Shown here: one piece after another, positions 26,228-34,143 of the stretch | Position numbering within the stretch: the first letter of the stretch is position 1 | Layout: each line of letters starts with the position of its first letter | Origin: a bacterium | GTDB taxonomy: Bacteria; Acidobacteriota; Thermoanaerobaculia; Multivoradales; JAHEKO01 | Reading direction: 5' to 3' | DNA: 44,644 bases | Assembly: GCA_024224155.1 (NCBI GenBank) | Contig: JAAENP010000458.1 | Coordinates: forward strand, 1-44,644 | Notes under the pieces: generated by a model | Told to the model about the DNA's origin: nothing | What the model saw: the letters and a program-made list of their open reading frames with translations, nothing else | Database searches by the model: none | Made by a program: the position numbers and the translations under genes

Positions 26228-27730
26228 CTACTGCAGGTAGCCCAGGGCCTTGAGCTGTTCGCGCGTTGTCTCGTCCATCTCACGCGCCTCACCGCCGTCG
26301 TCTTCGTCGATCTCGACTTCAAAGGCAGGAGCATTCCACCAGTCTCGAAGCTGGCGGCGCAGGCGCTGGAGCTCGCGCGGGAAGCGCTCGGCCACGTTCT
26401 CGAGCTCCTCGGGGTCGTTGTCGAGATCGTAGAGAATCCAGGGCACGCCCTCGCCACCGATCCAGCGCTGGTCGCTCGAAACGGTGGCGTTGGTCAGCTT
26501 GAATCGCCGGTCGCGCACGACCTTGAGCCACTTCCGATTCTCGCCGTAGCCGGCCTCGGTGAACGCAATCATCGGAGCGGACGGCGCCGGCGCTTCCTGC
26601 CACAGGCGCGGCTCGAGCGAGTGTCCCTGCATCCAGGAGCCATCGTCGAGATCCACGCCCGCTGCCTCGAGAAGGGTCGGCGTCAAGTTGATCAACTCCA
26701 CGGGCTCTCTGTCCACGCCGGGTGGGACGATGCCGGGGAAGTGGATGATGAAGGGAACTCGAACGCAGGTCTGGAACCCGAAGCGTCCGTGGTCGAAGTA
26801 GTAGTGGTGCTCGCCGAGCGACTCGCCGTGGTCGGAGGTGAACGCGGTCAGGGTGTTGTCGAGTAGCCCTTTGGCCTCCAGCGTTTCGAGAAGCCGGCCG
26901 ATGTGATGGTCGGCGTACGCGATCTCGGCGTCGTAGCGGGCGATGTAGAAGCCGAGGTCGTCGCGGTCGTCGAGGACCTGAGACGAGCCGATGCCGGTCA
27001 TTTGCATCCGCGGGCGATCGCGTCGGATCGCGATCTTGGGCTCATCGGAGTACCACTCGTCATCTTGGAACCGATCGCTCCACTCGCCGGGGGGAGTATA
27101 GGGCGCGTGGGGGTCGAGATAGTGAACCCAGAGGAAGTAGGGCTTTTCGCCGTTCAACCCCTCGATGATCGCGTTGGCCAGGGCGTTGACCGTCGCGGCC
27201 GCGGTGTTGTCGGCTTCCGGTGTGGGTGGTGGCGTCTTCCAACTTTCCAAGTAGGTGTCGAACCCCTGACCGAAGCCGAACTCGCTGCCCACGGCGCCGT
27301 TGGAGACCACGGCGTGAGTCTCGTAGCCCTGGTCCTTGAGAACCTCGGGAAGCATGCGGAAGCCCTGCGGCAGCGGAATGCCGACTTTCCGCACGATGCC
27401 ATTGTCCTTCGGGTACGTGGCGGTGAAGATGGATGCGAAGGAAGGGCCGGTTTTCGGCCACTGAACGGACGCGTTCTCGAAGAGCACGCCTTCGGCCGCC
27501 AGTGCGTCGATGACCGGCGATGTGGCCCGAGGGTAGCCGTAGCTCGAGAGATGGTCGGCGCGCAGCGTGTCGACCGTGATCAAGAGGATATTTGGACGCT
27601 CGGGAAAGCGCGATTTCGAGCAGGCCCCCATTGCCAAGACGCTCGAGATGCTGAAGAGGCCGAGCGTGATGCCCGCCACCGGGCTCGACTTCACGAAGAG
27701 CCTACGCAGGGAGAAGGACTGCTGATTCAT
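26228..27730 (-). CDS. Sulfatase-family (alkaline phosphatase fold) lipoprotein with Thr at the nucleophile position
   Basis: Exported protein of 500 residues, signal peptide with lipobox Cys37 (LAMGAC). The fold is clear: NILLITVDTLRADHLSSYG (metal Asp54), HYLDPHAPYTPP, and SDHGESLGEHHYYFDHG supplying Asp and His ligands. At the nucleophile position a canonical sulfatase has CxPxR, but here residues 94-98 are TGPSF: Thr replaces Cys/Ser and Phe replaces Arg. Formylglycine maturation is therefore not expected. Thr nucleophiles are known in phosphodiesterases and phosphoethanolamine transferases of the superfamily, so a phospho-ester substrate is possible. It ends LKALGYLQ, a tail common among Acidobacteria relatives. 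Confidence 0.85.
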   Translation of the reverse strand: MNQQSFSLRRLFVKSSPVAGITLGLFSISSVLAMGACSKSRFPERPNILLITVDTLRADHLSSYGYPRATSPVIDALAAEGVLFENASVQWPKTGPSFASIFTATYPKDNGIVRKVGIPLPQGFRMLPEVLKDQGYETHAVVSNGAVGSEFGFGQGFDTYLESWKTPPPTPEADNTAAATVNALANAIIEGLNGEKPYFLWVHYLDPHAPYTPPGEWSDRFQDDEWYSDEPKIAIRRDRPRMQMTGIGSSQVLDDRDDLGFYIARYDAEIAYADHHIGRLLETLEAKGLLDNTLTAFTSDHGESLGEHHYYFDHGRFGFQTCVRVPFIIHFPGIVPPGVDREPVELINLTPTLLEAAGVDLDDGSWMQGHSLEPRLWQEAPAPSAPMIAFTEAGYGENRKWLKVVRDRRFKLTNATVSSDQRWIGGEGVPWILYDLDNDPEELENVAERFPRELQRLRRQLRDWWNAPAFEVEIDEDDGGEAREMDETTREQLKALGYLQ

Positions 27731-27820
27731 TGTCGGTTGAGTTGCCCGATGCGCCGGGTGTCGGCGCTCTCGAGCGGGTAGGACGCGGCATCATACTACG
27801 CCTCCCGCGGGTGGCGCCGG

Positions 27821-27847
27821 CCGGACGAGCGACCAGCGCTCGTCCGG
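27821..27847. repeat. Perfect 11-bp hairpin next to the MITE-like element
   Basis: CCGGACGAGCG (27821-27831) pairs without mismatch with CGCTCGTCCGG (27837-27847) around ACCAG. It is three bases from the left end of the inverted-repeat element at 27851 and upstream of the sulfatase gene. No T tract follows on either strand, so it could be a terminator-like structure, an insertion-site feature or part of a repeat. Confidence 0.6.
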
Positions 27848-27850
27848 GGG

Positions 27851-28017
27851 CTAGTGGGCCGTAACAGAGGAATCGCTACTGCCTGAGCGGCCCTCAGCTC
27901 CGGTCTCGGCGTTGCGGCTCCTCGACATAGCTGCGGCTATGCCTGCGTCGCCGCGCCTTGACCCCGAAGCCGATGACTCGCCCATCCAGTAGCGATTCCT
28001 CTGTTACGGCCCACTAG
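27851..28017. mobile_element. MITE-like element with perfect 30-bp terminal inverted repeats
   Basis: The left end (27851-27880, starting CTAGTGGGCCGTAACAG) is the exact reverse complement of the right end (27988-28017). The symmetry stops precisely at CTAG on both sides. The 107 bases inside carry a second, REP-like palindrome: CATAGC-TGCG-GCTATG, flanked by imperfectly complementary GGTC/GACC arms. There is no room for a transposase, so it would be moved in trans. If the terminus is taken as GTGGGCC, each end is flanked by TA, the target duplicated by IS630/Tc1-mariner enzymes. The right end supplies the stop codon of the adjacent small gene. Confidence 0.8.
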
Positions 28018-28274
28018 TGTGGCTCTATAGGCTTCGGAGACCGGATACGCTTCGACACTTCGGAGTTCGTTCGGTGATCCGGGAGCCTGGCTGGCGCAAC
28101 TCGTTGGGGGCGGCCTCCAGCGCCGGGCTGGCGCAGTGAGCCACCCTGGCGCGCCGGCTGCGGGGGAGAGGTCTGTGAACCCTTCCGGAAGAGACGCGGC
28201 AAGATGCGCGTCAGCAACCATAGTGCGACGACGATGAACCAGATCCAGTCGCTCATTTGGCTCAGTTCGGGCAT
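28014..28274 (-). CDS. Small membrane-anchored protein, 3' end formed by the MITE
   Basis: Frame of 86 residues: a short N-terminus, one membrane helix (about 9-25, DWIWFIVVALWLLTRILP), then LFRKG and a Pro/Gln/Arg-rich cytosolic tail. A GAGGAG box lies eight bases before ATG 28272-28274, so the start is well supported. The stop TAG (28014-28016) lies inside the terminal repeat of the element at 27851-28017, so the original C-terminus may have been longer and cut by the insertion. Function unknown. It follows the VWFA gene by 109 bases on the same strand. Confidence 0.62.
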   Translation of the reverse strand: MPELSQMSDWIWFIVVALWLLTRILPRLFRKGSQTSPPQPARQGGSLRQPGAGGRPQRVAPARLPDHRTNSEVSKRIRSPKPIEPH

Positions 28275-28383
28275 TCGGCGGTCTCCTCGATTCTCGGCTG
28301 GCGGCGCAGCCCGATCTTCAAACTATATCTCGGGGGTTCGGGCCTCGTGGCACGACCACCGAGAGTCGGCCGAGAAGGCCGCT

Positions 28384-30396
28384 CTAGCGCTCGAGCACCA
28401 CGATCCTGGTCGACAGACCGCGACCGGTCACCGACACGTCGAGGGCTTCCAGCTCCTTCTGGGTCAGCCGCTCCGGGGTCGAGAACGCGAGCAGATACTG
28501 GCTGCGCAACTCCGCGTTGATGACTTCGTAGACGGCTCCGAGCTCGTTCATGTCGGCGATCGAGAAAACGCGCCCGCCGCTGTCTGTGCTGAAACCCTCC
28601 AGGAACGCGTCGACCGGGAAGGTCTTCTTGGGCTTCTTCTGCATCCAGGCGCCGGGGAGCCGGTTGGCCAGATCGCTGATCGCGATGACATATACCGGAA
28701 CCCCAAGGCGGCGGGCTTCTTCAAGAGCTCGCTTGGGGCCGAACTTGCTACCGTAGTCGCGGCCGTCGGTCAGGAGAACCAGAGCTCGCCGGCCCGGCTC
28801 GCGTTCGAATTGCGCCAGCGAATAGACGACGGCGTCGTAGAGCGCCGTGTTGCCACCGACGCGCAGACGGCCGAGAGCCGGCACCAGGATCCCGAGGTTA
28901 CCGCTCAGTCCCTGCGCCAGTCGAGGCTGAGTGTCGAAGTCGACCAGGAAGGCGCGGTCGTCGTCGAGGACGGTTTGCGACAGGAAGCGCGCCGCCGCTC
29001 GCTTGGTGTCTTCCATCAAGAAGTCCATGCTCTCCGAGCTGTCGATGATCAAACCCAAGACCAGGGGTACCTCGTCGGCCAGTGCGAAGCGCTCGATCGG
29101 GATTTCACGTCGTCCCTGGGTGAGACGGAATCGATCGCGATCCAGATTCTGGACCGGATTGCCCTTGGCGTCGGAGACGACGGCGTACACCTCGACCAGG
29201 TTGACCTCGATTCTCTCGCTCACTGCCTGCTCGGAGAAGAGCCTCGCGTCTTCGACGCTGTCACCGCTTTCCAGGTAGGCGACGACGCGCAGGAAATCCG
29301 AGGGGTCCTGGCTTTCCGCCAGCAGCACCTCGAACGGCGCCGCAGACAACGTCGCGACGAGCTCCTGGTTCTTGTAGAACTCGACCCGGTTCAACCTCTC
29401 GGCCGGTGGCACCGAGACGCTTGCCGTGACCCGTGTCTTGCCGTCGCCGACGCTCTCCAGATCGCCAATTCGAACCGCGAAAGGCTGCTGGTCGAGGTTG
29501 ACCGTGATCTCGTCTTCACCCAGCTTGAGGTCTTGGAAACCGAACGCCTCGACCCGGACCAGCCGGGCTCGCGGAGTCGGCCCCAGGTCGAGCGTGGCCG
29601 AAAACGGCGGGCGCTCGTCCTCGGCAACGCGCTCGCCGTCCAGATAGAAGACGGCGGAGCGAATGCCTCCCATGGTCGCAACGGTGCGAAAGCGGACTCT
29701 GCCGACCGCCGGCCGCTGAGTGGGGGCGATCAGCTTGATGATCTCCGGCCCGGCCTCGGGTTCGTCGGCGGTTGCCGGCGGCTCCGCAACTGGCTTGCCG
29801 GTCTCGTAGGGGGTGGTTCTGGGCAACCGCACCACGCCTGGCGGTGTCGTCCCCGGCCGGCTCGCCCCGGGAGTAGCGGAGGCCGATGCGCTCAAGACGG
29901 CCAGGCCGACCTCGACTTCGTTGAGCTCGTCGGTCAAATCGACCGCCGCTGCGCCCCAGCCGCCGGATGTCAGGTTCTCGACCGCCACCGCCGCGTCCTG
30001 AAGATCCTCCGGAACAGAGGCTCGGATGAGATACGCCCAGCCGGAGGTATTGCCAGTGGCGACGGCGTCCGAGCTCCATTCGACCAGGCTGTGAAGAACC
30101 AGTGGTTCCCGGTCCACCGCCGGCACCAGCAAAGTGATCGCCCACCGCGTTCCTGCCGCCGGTGCCTCGCCCGTGAACAGGCTGACTGCCAGTTCCGCTT
30201 CCGACGCGCCATCGTCGAGAGCCAGTTCCGCGTTCACTTCGAGCTCGCCGCTGGCCAGTTCACCCGATTCGAGCAACCGGTCGGCGCGGAGCAGATTGCG
30301 GCTCTGGGCGAGCGTCGCCCCGAGACCCTGCGCCTGGGCGGCGCCCGCTCCCGCGATCGAGAGCAATACGCTCAGAGCCGAGCAATAGCGACGCAA
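28384..30396 (-). CDS. VWFA-related secreted protein
   Basis: Exported protein of 670 residues, signal peptide about 1-22 (AGAAQAQG). Residues 30-200 are beta-rich with a low-complexity Ala/Ser/Pro linker, then Ig-like segments (about 225-400, FYLDGERVAEDERPPFSATLD; FYKNQELVATL). From about 445 it holds a von Willebrand A domain with the MIDAS motif DSSESM (DxSxS), GGNTALYDAV for the Thr ligand and LLTDGRDYG for the Asp. This matches the VWFA-related family abundant in Acidobacteria; a metal-dependent adhesion or binding role is inferred. TTG 30394-30396 appears to be the start, 13 bases after the preceding gene. Third gene of the barrel operon. Confidence 0.87.
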   Translation of the reverse strand: MRRYCSALSVLLSIAGAGAAQAQGLGATLAQSRNLLRADRLLESGELASGELEVNAELALDDGASEAELAVSLFTGEAPAAGTRWAITLLVPAVDREPLVLHSLVEWSSDAVATGNTSGWAYLIRASVPEDLQDAAVAVENLTSGGWGAAAVDLTDELNEVEVGLAVLSASASATPGASRPGTTPPGVVRLPRTTPYETGKPVAEPPATADEPEAGPEIIKLIAPTQRPAVGRVRFRTVATMGGIRSAVFYLDGERVAEDERPPFSATLDLGPTPRARLVRVEAFGFQDLKLGEDEITVNLDQQPFAVRIGDLESVGDGKTRVTASVSVPPAERLNRVEFYKNQELVATLSAAPFEVLLAESQDPSDFLRVVAYLESGDSVEDARLFSEQAVSERIEVNLVEVYAVVSDAKGNPVQNLDRDRFRLTQGRREIPIERFALADEVPLVLGLIIDSSESMDFLMEDTKRAAARFLSQTVLDDDRAFLVDFDTQPRLAQGLSGNLGILVPALGRLRVGGNTALYDAVVYSLAQFEREPGRRALVLLTDGRDYGSKFGPKRALEEARRLGVPVYVIAISDLANRLPGAWMQKKPKKTFPVDAFLEGFSTDSGGRVFSIADMNELGAVYEVINAELRSQYLLAFSTPERLTQKELEALDVSVTGRGLSTRIVVLER

Positions 30397-30409
30397 ATCG
30401 ACGTTCGGC

Positions 30410-30949
30410 TCAGTTGCCGATCTCCCTTACTTCTTCGAGTAGCAGGTACTTGTGGTTGTCGTGCTGAAGTCGCAGGTAACTGCCGTTGGAGCCCTTGACG
30501 TGGCCGTCGAGCTCTTCCCGGCCCGCGAAGGCGATCGAGTCGCCTTCGTCGATCCGTTTCAAGGCTCGCAAAACGGTTTGGTCCCTGGGCACGAGGTGCA
30601 GCGCCAGGATCGTTCCCTCCGGCTGTTTCTTGGCGGTCCAGTAGAAGTTGCCGCCACCGGAATCGCCGAGCTTGACGACGCCCGGGTCGCTGTATTCGCC
30701 GGTGGTCAACACCACGTGATGGGTGAAGAAGGGCGCGGGCTTGTACTTGGCTCGATCGATCAGCCGGACGTCTCCCGAGTGCGTGACCTGCGGCCCCCAG
30801 TCGGCTTCATAGCGAACGGCTTTGTACTGGATGGCTCCCGCCTCGGCGGCGATAACGGTGTTGCTGACGACGCGCCGCGCCGAAGGACCGCGCAGATAGA
30901 CAAACGCCGCTGCGACAACGAGGACCAGGAGTACGCGCCGGGTGGTCAT
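30410..30949 (-). CDS. Membrane-anchored hypothetical protein
   Basis: Predicted 179-residue protein with an N-terminal helix (about 5-19, VLLVLVVAAAFVYL) that anchors it or is cleaved, and a mixed alpha/beta periplasmic body (YSDPGVVKLGDSGGGNFYW, GTILALHLVPRD, SYLRLQHDNHKYLLLEEV). I do not recognise the family. ATG 30947-30949 is chosen because the frame upstream to 31021 overlaps the barrel gene. It begins four bases after the barrel gene stop and ends 13 bases before the VWFA gene, so it is the middle gene of an envelope operon. Confidence 0.65.
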   Translation of the reverse strand: MTTRRVLLVLVVAAAFVYLRGPSARRVVSNTVIAAEAGAIQYKAVRYEADWGPQVTHSGDVRLIDRAKYKPAPFFTHHVVLTTGEYSDPGVVKLGDSGGGNFYWTAKKQPEGTILALHLVPRDQTVLRALKRIDEGDSIAFAGREELDGHVKGSNGSYLRLQHDNHKYLLLEEVREIGN

Positions 30950-30953
30950 GGAC

Positions 30954-31544
30954 TCAATAGCCGAGCGTCGCGCCCAGCGAGACGGTTTCGAAAGTGTCGG
31001 CGATGCGCGAGACCTCCGCAAAGGCCCCGAAAGGTCCCAGAACCTCGAAGCGAACGCCCACTCCCAGGATGTACTCCTCGTCGTCGAGCTTCGCCAGCGA
31101 GGTGCCGGCGAAGGCCTCGGTGACGTCGCTTTCCCAGGTAGCGATGCCGAGGCGACCGTAGAGCGAAAAATGCTCGGTCAGCGGCCAGTGGGGGAGTACC
31201 GAGATGGCGATGGCCGTGGAGTCGACCTCTGCGGGTGCGACCAGGGCGGTGCACAGGACTTCGGGATCCGAACAGATACTCAACTCCTCGGCGGTGCCGA
31301 GGTCGTGGTACGTGCCTTCGATCGCCAGATGCTCGCTGATGTGGAATCCGATCCCAAAGCTCCAGCCTTCGTCGTCGTCGTCGATCAGGCGTTCGAAATC
31401 GGCTTGCACGTCGATATCGGTAGATGCGTTGAGGATCGCTCCGGTTACGTAAAGGGGGCCGGAAGCGCTCGCGGCCGCCGGCAGACCGGCTGCCAGGCCG
31501 GCCGCCAGGAGGCCTGCCGCCATCGTTGTCTTGAGTTGTCTCAT
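30954..31544 (-). CDS. Outer-membrane beta-barrel protein
   Basis: Porin-like eight-strand barrel candidate of 196 residues. The signal peptide (about 1-27, PAAASASG) is followed by alternating hydrophobic strands: LYVTGAILNAS, GWSFGIGFHISEHLAIEGTY, AIAISVLPHWPLTEHFSLYGRLG, EYILGVGVRFEV and the terminal strand ETVSLGATLGY, ending in an aromatic residue as BAM substrates do. Two Cys (SICSDPEVLC) may form a loop disulfide. An AAGGAG box precedes ATG 31542-31544. First gene of the operon with the hypothetical and VWFA genes. Confidence 0.83.
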   Translation of the reverse strand: MRQLKTTMAAGLLAAGLAAGLPAAASASGPLYVTGAILNASTDIDVQADFERLIDDDDEGWSFGIGFHISEHLAIEGTYHDLGTAEELSICSDPEVLCTALVAPAEVDSTAIAISVLPHWPLTEHFSLYGRLGIATWESDVTEAFAGTSLAKLDDEEYILGVGVRFEVLGPFGAFAEVSRIADTFETVSLGATLGY

Positions 31545-31645
31545 CTCGCGATCTCCTTGTTAACGGAAACGGAGGGTGTGCCGACGTCTGACCCGCTTCC
31601 CCGGATTCGTCAGCACGCTACGTGCCATCGAGCCCGATCTTCGCG

Positions 31646-32437
31646 CTACCCTCCAGCCCTGACCGCCGCCAGGACCAGATCGGCCGATTCCTCCGCGTCG
31701 TAGGCGCCTCCCGTCATGTCCCCGTAGCGCGCTGCGATCTCGAATCCGTTCTCGGGCAGGATCCGCTCCAGCTCGGCTCTCTTCCAGGCTCTCAGCCGAA
31801 CCTCCTTGGCGGCTTCGACCTCGACCGGCCGATCGCTACCTGGTTCGAGGGTAAACGTCGTCGGATAGAACCAGACATAGCGGTCGTCGCCATCGGCTCG
31901 GAGCAGCCGCAGGAACACGATCTCGCCCGGCCCCTCGGGATCTTCACGGAAGTTCACGGGTAGGTGCCGGATACCGCGCGAGACGATTCGCTCGTAGTTG
32001 AGCAGCTGGATCAGGAGCCGACCGTGTGGCAAGAGCACACTCGCCGTCTGGTGCAGGGTCTCCGCGAGAGCGTCGTCGTCGAGATGTGGGAGGACGTTGC
32101 CGAGGCACATGGCGAGCCCGAAGCGTTCGTCCGTGAGACGGCCAACCTCGGTCAGATTGCCCTCGATGAAGGTCGGCCCGTCCTTGAATTCGTTCTCGAA
32201 CTCGCGAGCCTTGCTGATCTGCGCCTCGTTGCGATCCACGCCCAAAGAGCGTACGCCCTCGGAGGCGAGATGCCGCGCGTGCTCGCCGGTGCCGCTGCCC
32301 AGGTCGATGACGCTTCTCTCCGGCGAGCGGCCGATCTCGTTTTCGAGAAACGGCCACTCGCGCCGGATCCGCTCAGGCCAGGCAATCAGGCGGCGATAGT
32401 TGAGCCGGCTGTACGGGCTGTCGGCTCGAGAGTGCAT
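31646..32437 (-). CDS. SAM-dependent methyltransferase
   Basis: Class I methyltransferase of 263 residues. Motif I VIDLGSGTGEHARHLA, the acidic residue in LGVDRNEAQISKA, motif II FGLAMCLGNVLPHL and a C-terminal beta segment (WFYPTTFTLEP) are visible. The closest feel is small-molecule methyltransferases of the UbiE/glycine type; the substrate is open. I chose ATG 32435-32437 (MHSRADSPYSRLNYRRL); the frame extends to 32566 but that part is Arg/Ser-rich and overlaps the upstream small gene. It is 49 bases downstream of that gene. Confidence 0.83.
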   Translation of the reverse strand: MHSRADSPYSRLNYRRLIAWPERIRREWPFLENEIGRSPERSVIDLGSGTGEHARHLASEGVRSLGVDRNEAQISKAREFENEFKDGPTFIEGNLTEVGRLTDERFGLAMCLGNVLPHLDDDALAETLHQTASVLLPHGRLLIQLLNYERIVSRGIRHLPVNFREDPEGPGEIVFLRLLRADGDDRYVWFYPTTFTLEPGSDRPVEVEAAKEVRLRAWKRAELERILPENGFEIAARYGDMTGGAYDAEESADLVLAAVRAGG

Positions 32438-32486
32438 CTTCGAGAGCTGGTCGACCCGGCGTGAGAAGCCCAACAGGTTGTTGGCG

Positions 32487-32756
32487 TTATCGGTCCCCGC
32501 GCTTCTTGACCGATGTGCTCGGATGGTGGCCACGGGCGTCCGGATGCCCGGACGCGACGTCGCCACCCGACGTCACCGGCCCGGACCCTTCGCCGACGAT
32601 CTCCACGTCGCCCGCCTCGACCAGTTTCTTGAACGATTTGCGGTCGGCATCCTGGGTCGCTATCTGGCCCTCTCTGCCCGGCCCCAGGTGCAAGACCCGG
32701 CCGCGCGACAGATGAATCTTGAGTGGCCTTCTGGATTTGTTGAGTATGGATTTCAT
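32487..32756 (-). CDS. Small conserved protein, 89 residues
   Basis: Begins MKSILNKSRRPLKIHLSRG, then RVLHLGPGREGQI and a LVEAGDVEIVGEGS segment, and ends in a basic disordered tail (HPSTSVKKRGDR). I recall this pattern (LKI-L-RGKVLHLGPG-GQI followed by EAGxIEI) from short uncharacterised proteins in several phyla, sometimes near phage-like genes, but here the neighbours are chromosomal. ATG 32754-32756 is the only sensible start. Function unknown. Confidence 0.7.
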   Translation of the reverse strand: MKSILNKSRRPLKIHLSRGRVLHLGPGREGQIATQDADRKSFKKLVEAGDVEIVGEGSGPVTSGGDVASGHPDARGHHPSTSVKKRGDR

Positions 32757-32847
32757 GAGCTCATCATACCGCTGGTGAAGACCGGCCGGTCCCCCACCTG
32801 CACCGGACGCGAGCGTTCCGCCGAGTTGACCGGGTCGGGTTTTCAGA

Positions 32848-33117
32848 CTACCGCTGCAGGAACAGGCGCCGGTACCAGGGGACGCCTTGCTCCTTGAGCC
32901 GCTTGCGCGCCTCCTTGCGATGCTCCTTGTCCTCCTTGCGCGCCAGCTTGGCCAGGAACGCTTCGCCGTCACGCTGGTGGCAGTCCTTGTACTTCGAGCC
33001 GCTGCCGCACGGGCAAGGGTCGTTGCGGCCGATCTTCTTGGTGTGCCGCGGTGCGGGGTTGTTCGAGAACCCCGGCCAGACGACCTTGCTGTGCTGTTTT
33101 CTGCCTCGGGTCGACAT
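32848..33117 (-). CDS. SEC-C zinc-motif protein
   Basis: Small protein of 89 residues with a central SEC-C motif, [18 protein letters not shown] (about 30-47): three Cys and a final His bind zinc, as in the C-terminus of SecA. The rest is a long basic helix ([25 protein letters not shown] in two halves). Free SEC-C proteins are common; some bind ribosomes or SecB. No partner is nearby. Start ATG 33115-33117. Confidence 0.87.
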   Translation of the reverse strand: MSTRGRKQHSKVVWPGFSNNPAPRHTKKIGRNDPCPCGSGSKYKDCHQRDGEAFLAKLARKEDKEHRKEARKRLKEQGVPWYRRLFLQR

Positions 33118-33212
33118 ACCGCCATTTTAGAACATGCCTTCGGCGATTGGCCGGAGAATCCGTACGAGGCGGCTTGGGGCAAGAGCGCTGTGGCAGGTTG
33201 GCCAGCGCGTTG

Positions 33213-33302
33213 ACGGCGGCTCGGCAGGCGATTCTCCAGGGGCCGGCTCGGGCTTCCCAGACTGCCAAGTCCGGGCCCTCGCCTGCGCGCCGCTGCGCGC
33301 AG
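33213..33302 (+). repeat. Third copy of the dispersed GC-rich repeat
   Basis: In the 210-base gap between the SEC-C and AMP nucleosidase genes, this segment aligns almost without gaps with about 7325-7405: gcga..CTCCAGGGG.CGGC.CG.GC, then CTGCxxAAGT, CGGGC, CTCGCCTGCGCGCCGCT. Identity is roughly 75 percent by eye. It is 26 kb from the inverted pair after pruA, so the family is dispersed in the genome. Confidence 0.65.
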
Positions 33303-33327
33303 ACCGACCGCAATCTACGTCTCTCCT

Positions 33328-34098
33328 CTAGAACCGGAGGTGCTTCACCGTCAGCCCTTCGTTGATGAGCTGAGACAGCGAGTCGATTCCGATGCGCAGG
33401 TGGCGATCGACGAAAGACTCGGTCACCTGGCGGTCGCTGGCTTCGGTCTTGACACCCTCCGGGATCATCGGTTGATCCGAGACCAGCAATAGCGCACCGG
33501 CAGGTATCTTGTTAGCGAAAGCCACGGTGAAGACGGTCGCGGTCTCCATGTCGATGGCCATCGCCCGGACCTCGCGCAGGTACTTCTTGAAGTTCTTGTC
33601 GTGCTCCCAGACCCTGCGATTGGTCGAATAGACCGAGCCGGTCCAGTAGTCGAGATCGTGATCCCGGATCGTGGTCGAGATGGCCTTCTGGAGCGCAAAG
33701 GCCGGCAGCGCCGGCACCTCCGAGGGCATGTAGTCGTTCGAAGTGCCCTCGCCGCGAACCGCGGCGATCGGCAGGATCAGGTCGCCGATCTGGTTCTTCT
33801 TCTTCAGCCCGCCGCATTTGCCGAGGAACAGGCAAGCCTTGGGATTGACCGCCGACAGAAGATCGAGCACCGTGGCGGCGTTGGCGCTACCCATGCCGAA
33901 GTTGACGATCGAAATTCCGTCGGCGGTGGCGTTCGGCATCGGCCGGTCGCCACCGTGGATCTCGGCACCGTAGAGATCTGCGAACTTCTCGACGTAGTTC
34001 CCGAAGTTTGTCAGCAGGATGTATTTGCCGAAGTCGTCGACCGCCGTACCCGTGTAGCGGGGCAGCCAGTTTTCTACGATGTCCAACTTGGTCAACAT
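33328..34098 (-). CDS. amn: AMP nucleosidase (short form)
   Basis: Hydrolyses AMP to adenine and ribose 5-phosphate, adjusting the adenylate pool. The 256-residue protein lacks the N-terminal regulatory domain of E. coli Amn and matches the short form. Seen are the NP-fold core ISIVNFGMGSANAAT, CLFLGKCGGLKKKNQIGD, IAAVRGEGTSNDYMP, the AIDMETATVF segment whose Met-Glu binds ribose, and LLLVSDQPMIPEG with the catalytic Asp. Start ATG 34096-34098. It follows the APH-AAA kinase gene by 45 bases on the same strand. Confidence 0.92.
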   Translation of the reverse strand: MLTKLDIVENWLPRYTGTAVDDFGKYILLTNFGNYVEKFADLYGAEIHGGDRPMPNATADGISIVNFGMGSANAATVLDLLSAVNPKACLFLGKCGGLKKKNQIGDLILPIAAVRGEGTSNDYMPSEVPALPAFALQKAISTTIRDHDLDYWTGSVYSTNRRVWEHDKNFKKYLREVRAMAIDMETATVFTVAFANKIPAGALLLVSDQPMIPEGVKTEASDRQVTESFVDRHLRIGIDSLSQLINEGLTVKHLRF

Positions 34099-34143
34099 GG
34101 CGGCGGACAGTATCGCACGAAGTCCGGTCTGCCGCCGGGGAAG

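Noticed and set aside
27821-28017. Rho-independent terminator for the sulfatase or small membrane gene
   Set aside because: Stems are strong but no T tract follows on either strand; the perfect 30-base symmetry ending at CTAG fits a mobile element better.
28204-30498. 764-codon plus-strand open frame antisense to the VWFA gene
   Set aside because: It mirrors the codons of the minus-strand gene in GC-rich DNA, has no recognisable domain and is very rich in Arg, Gln and Val. The VWFA frame has a signal peptide and intact MIDAS.
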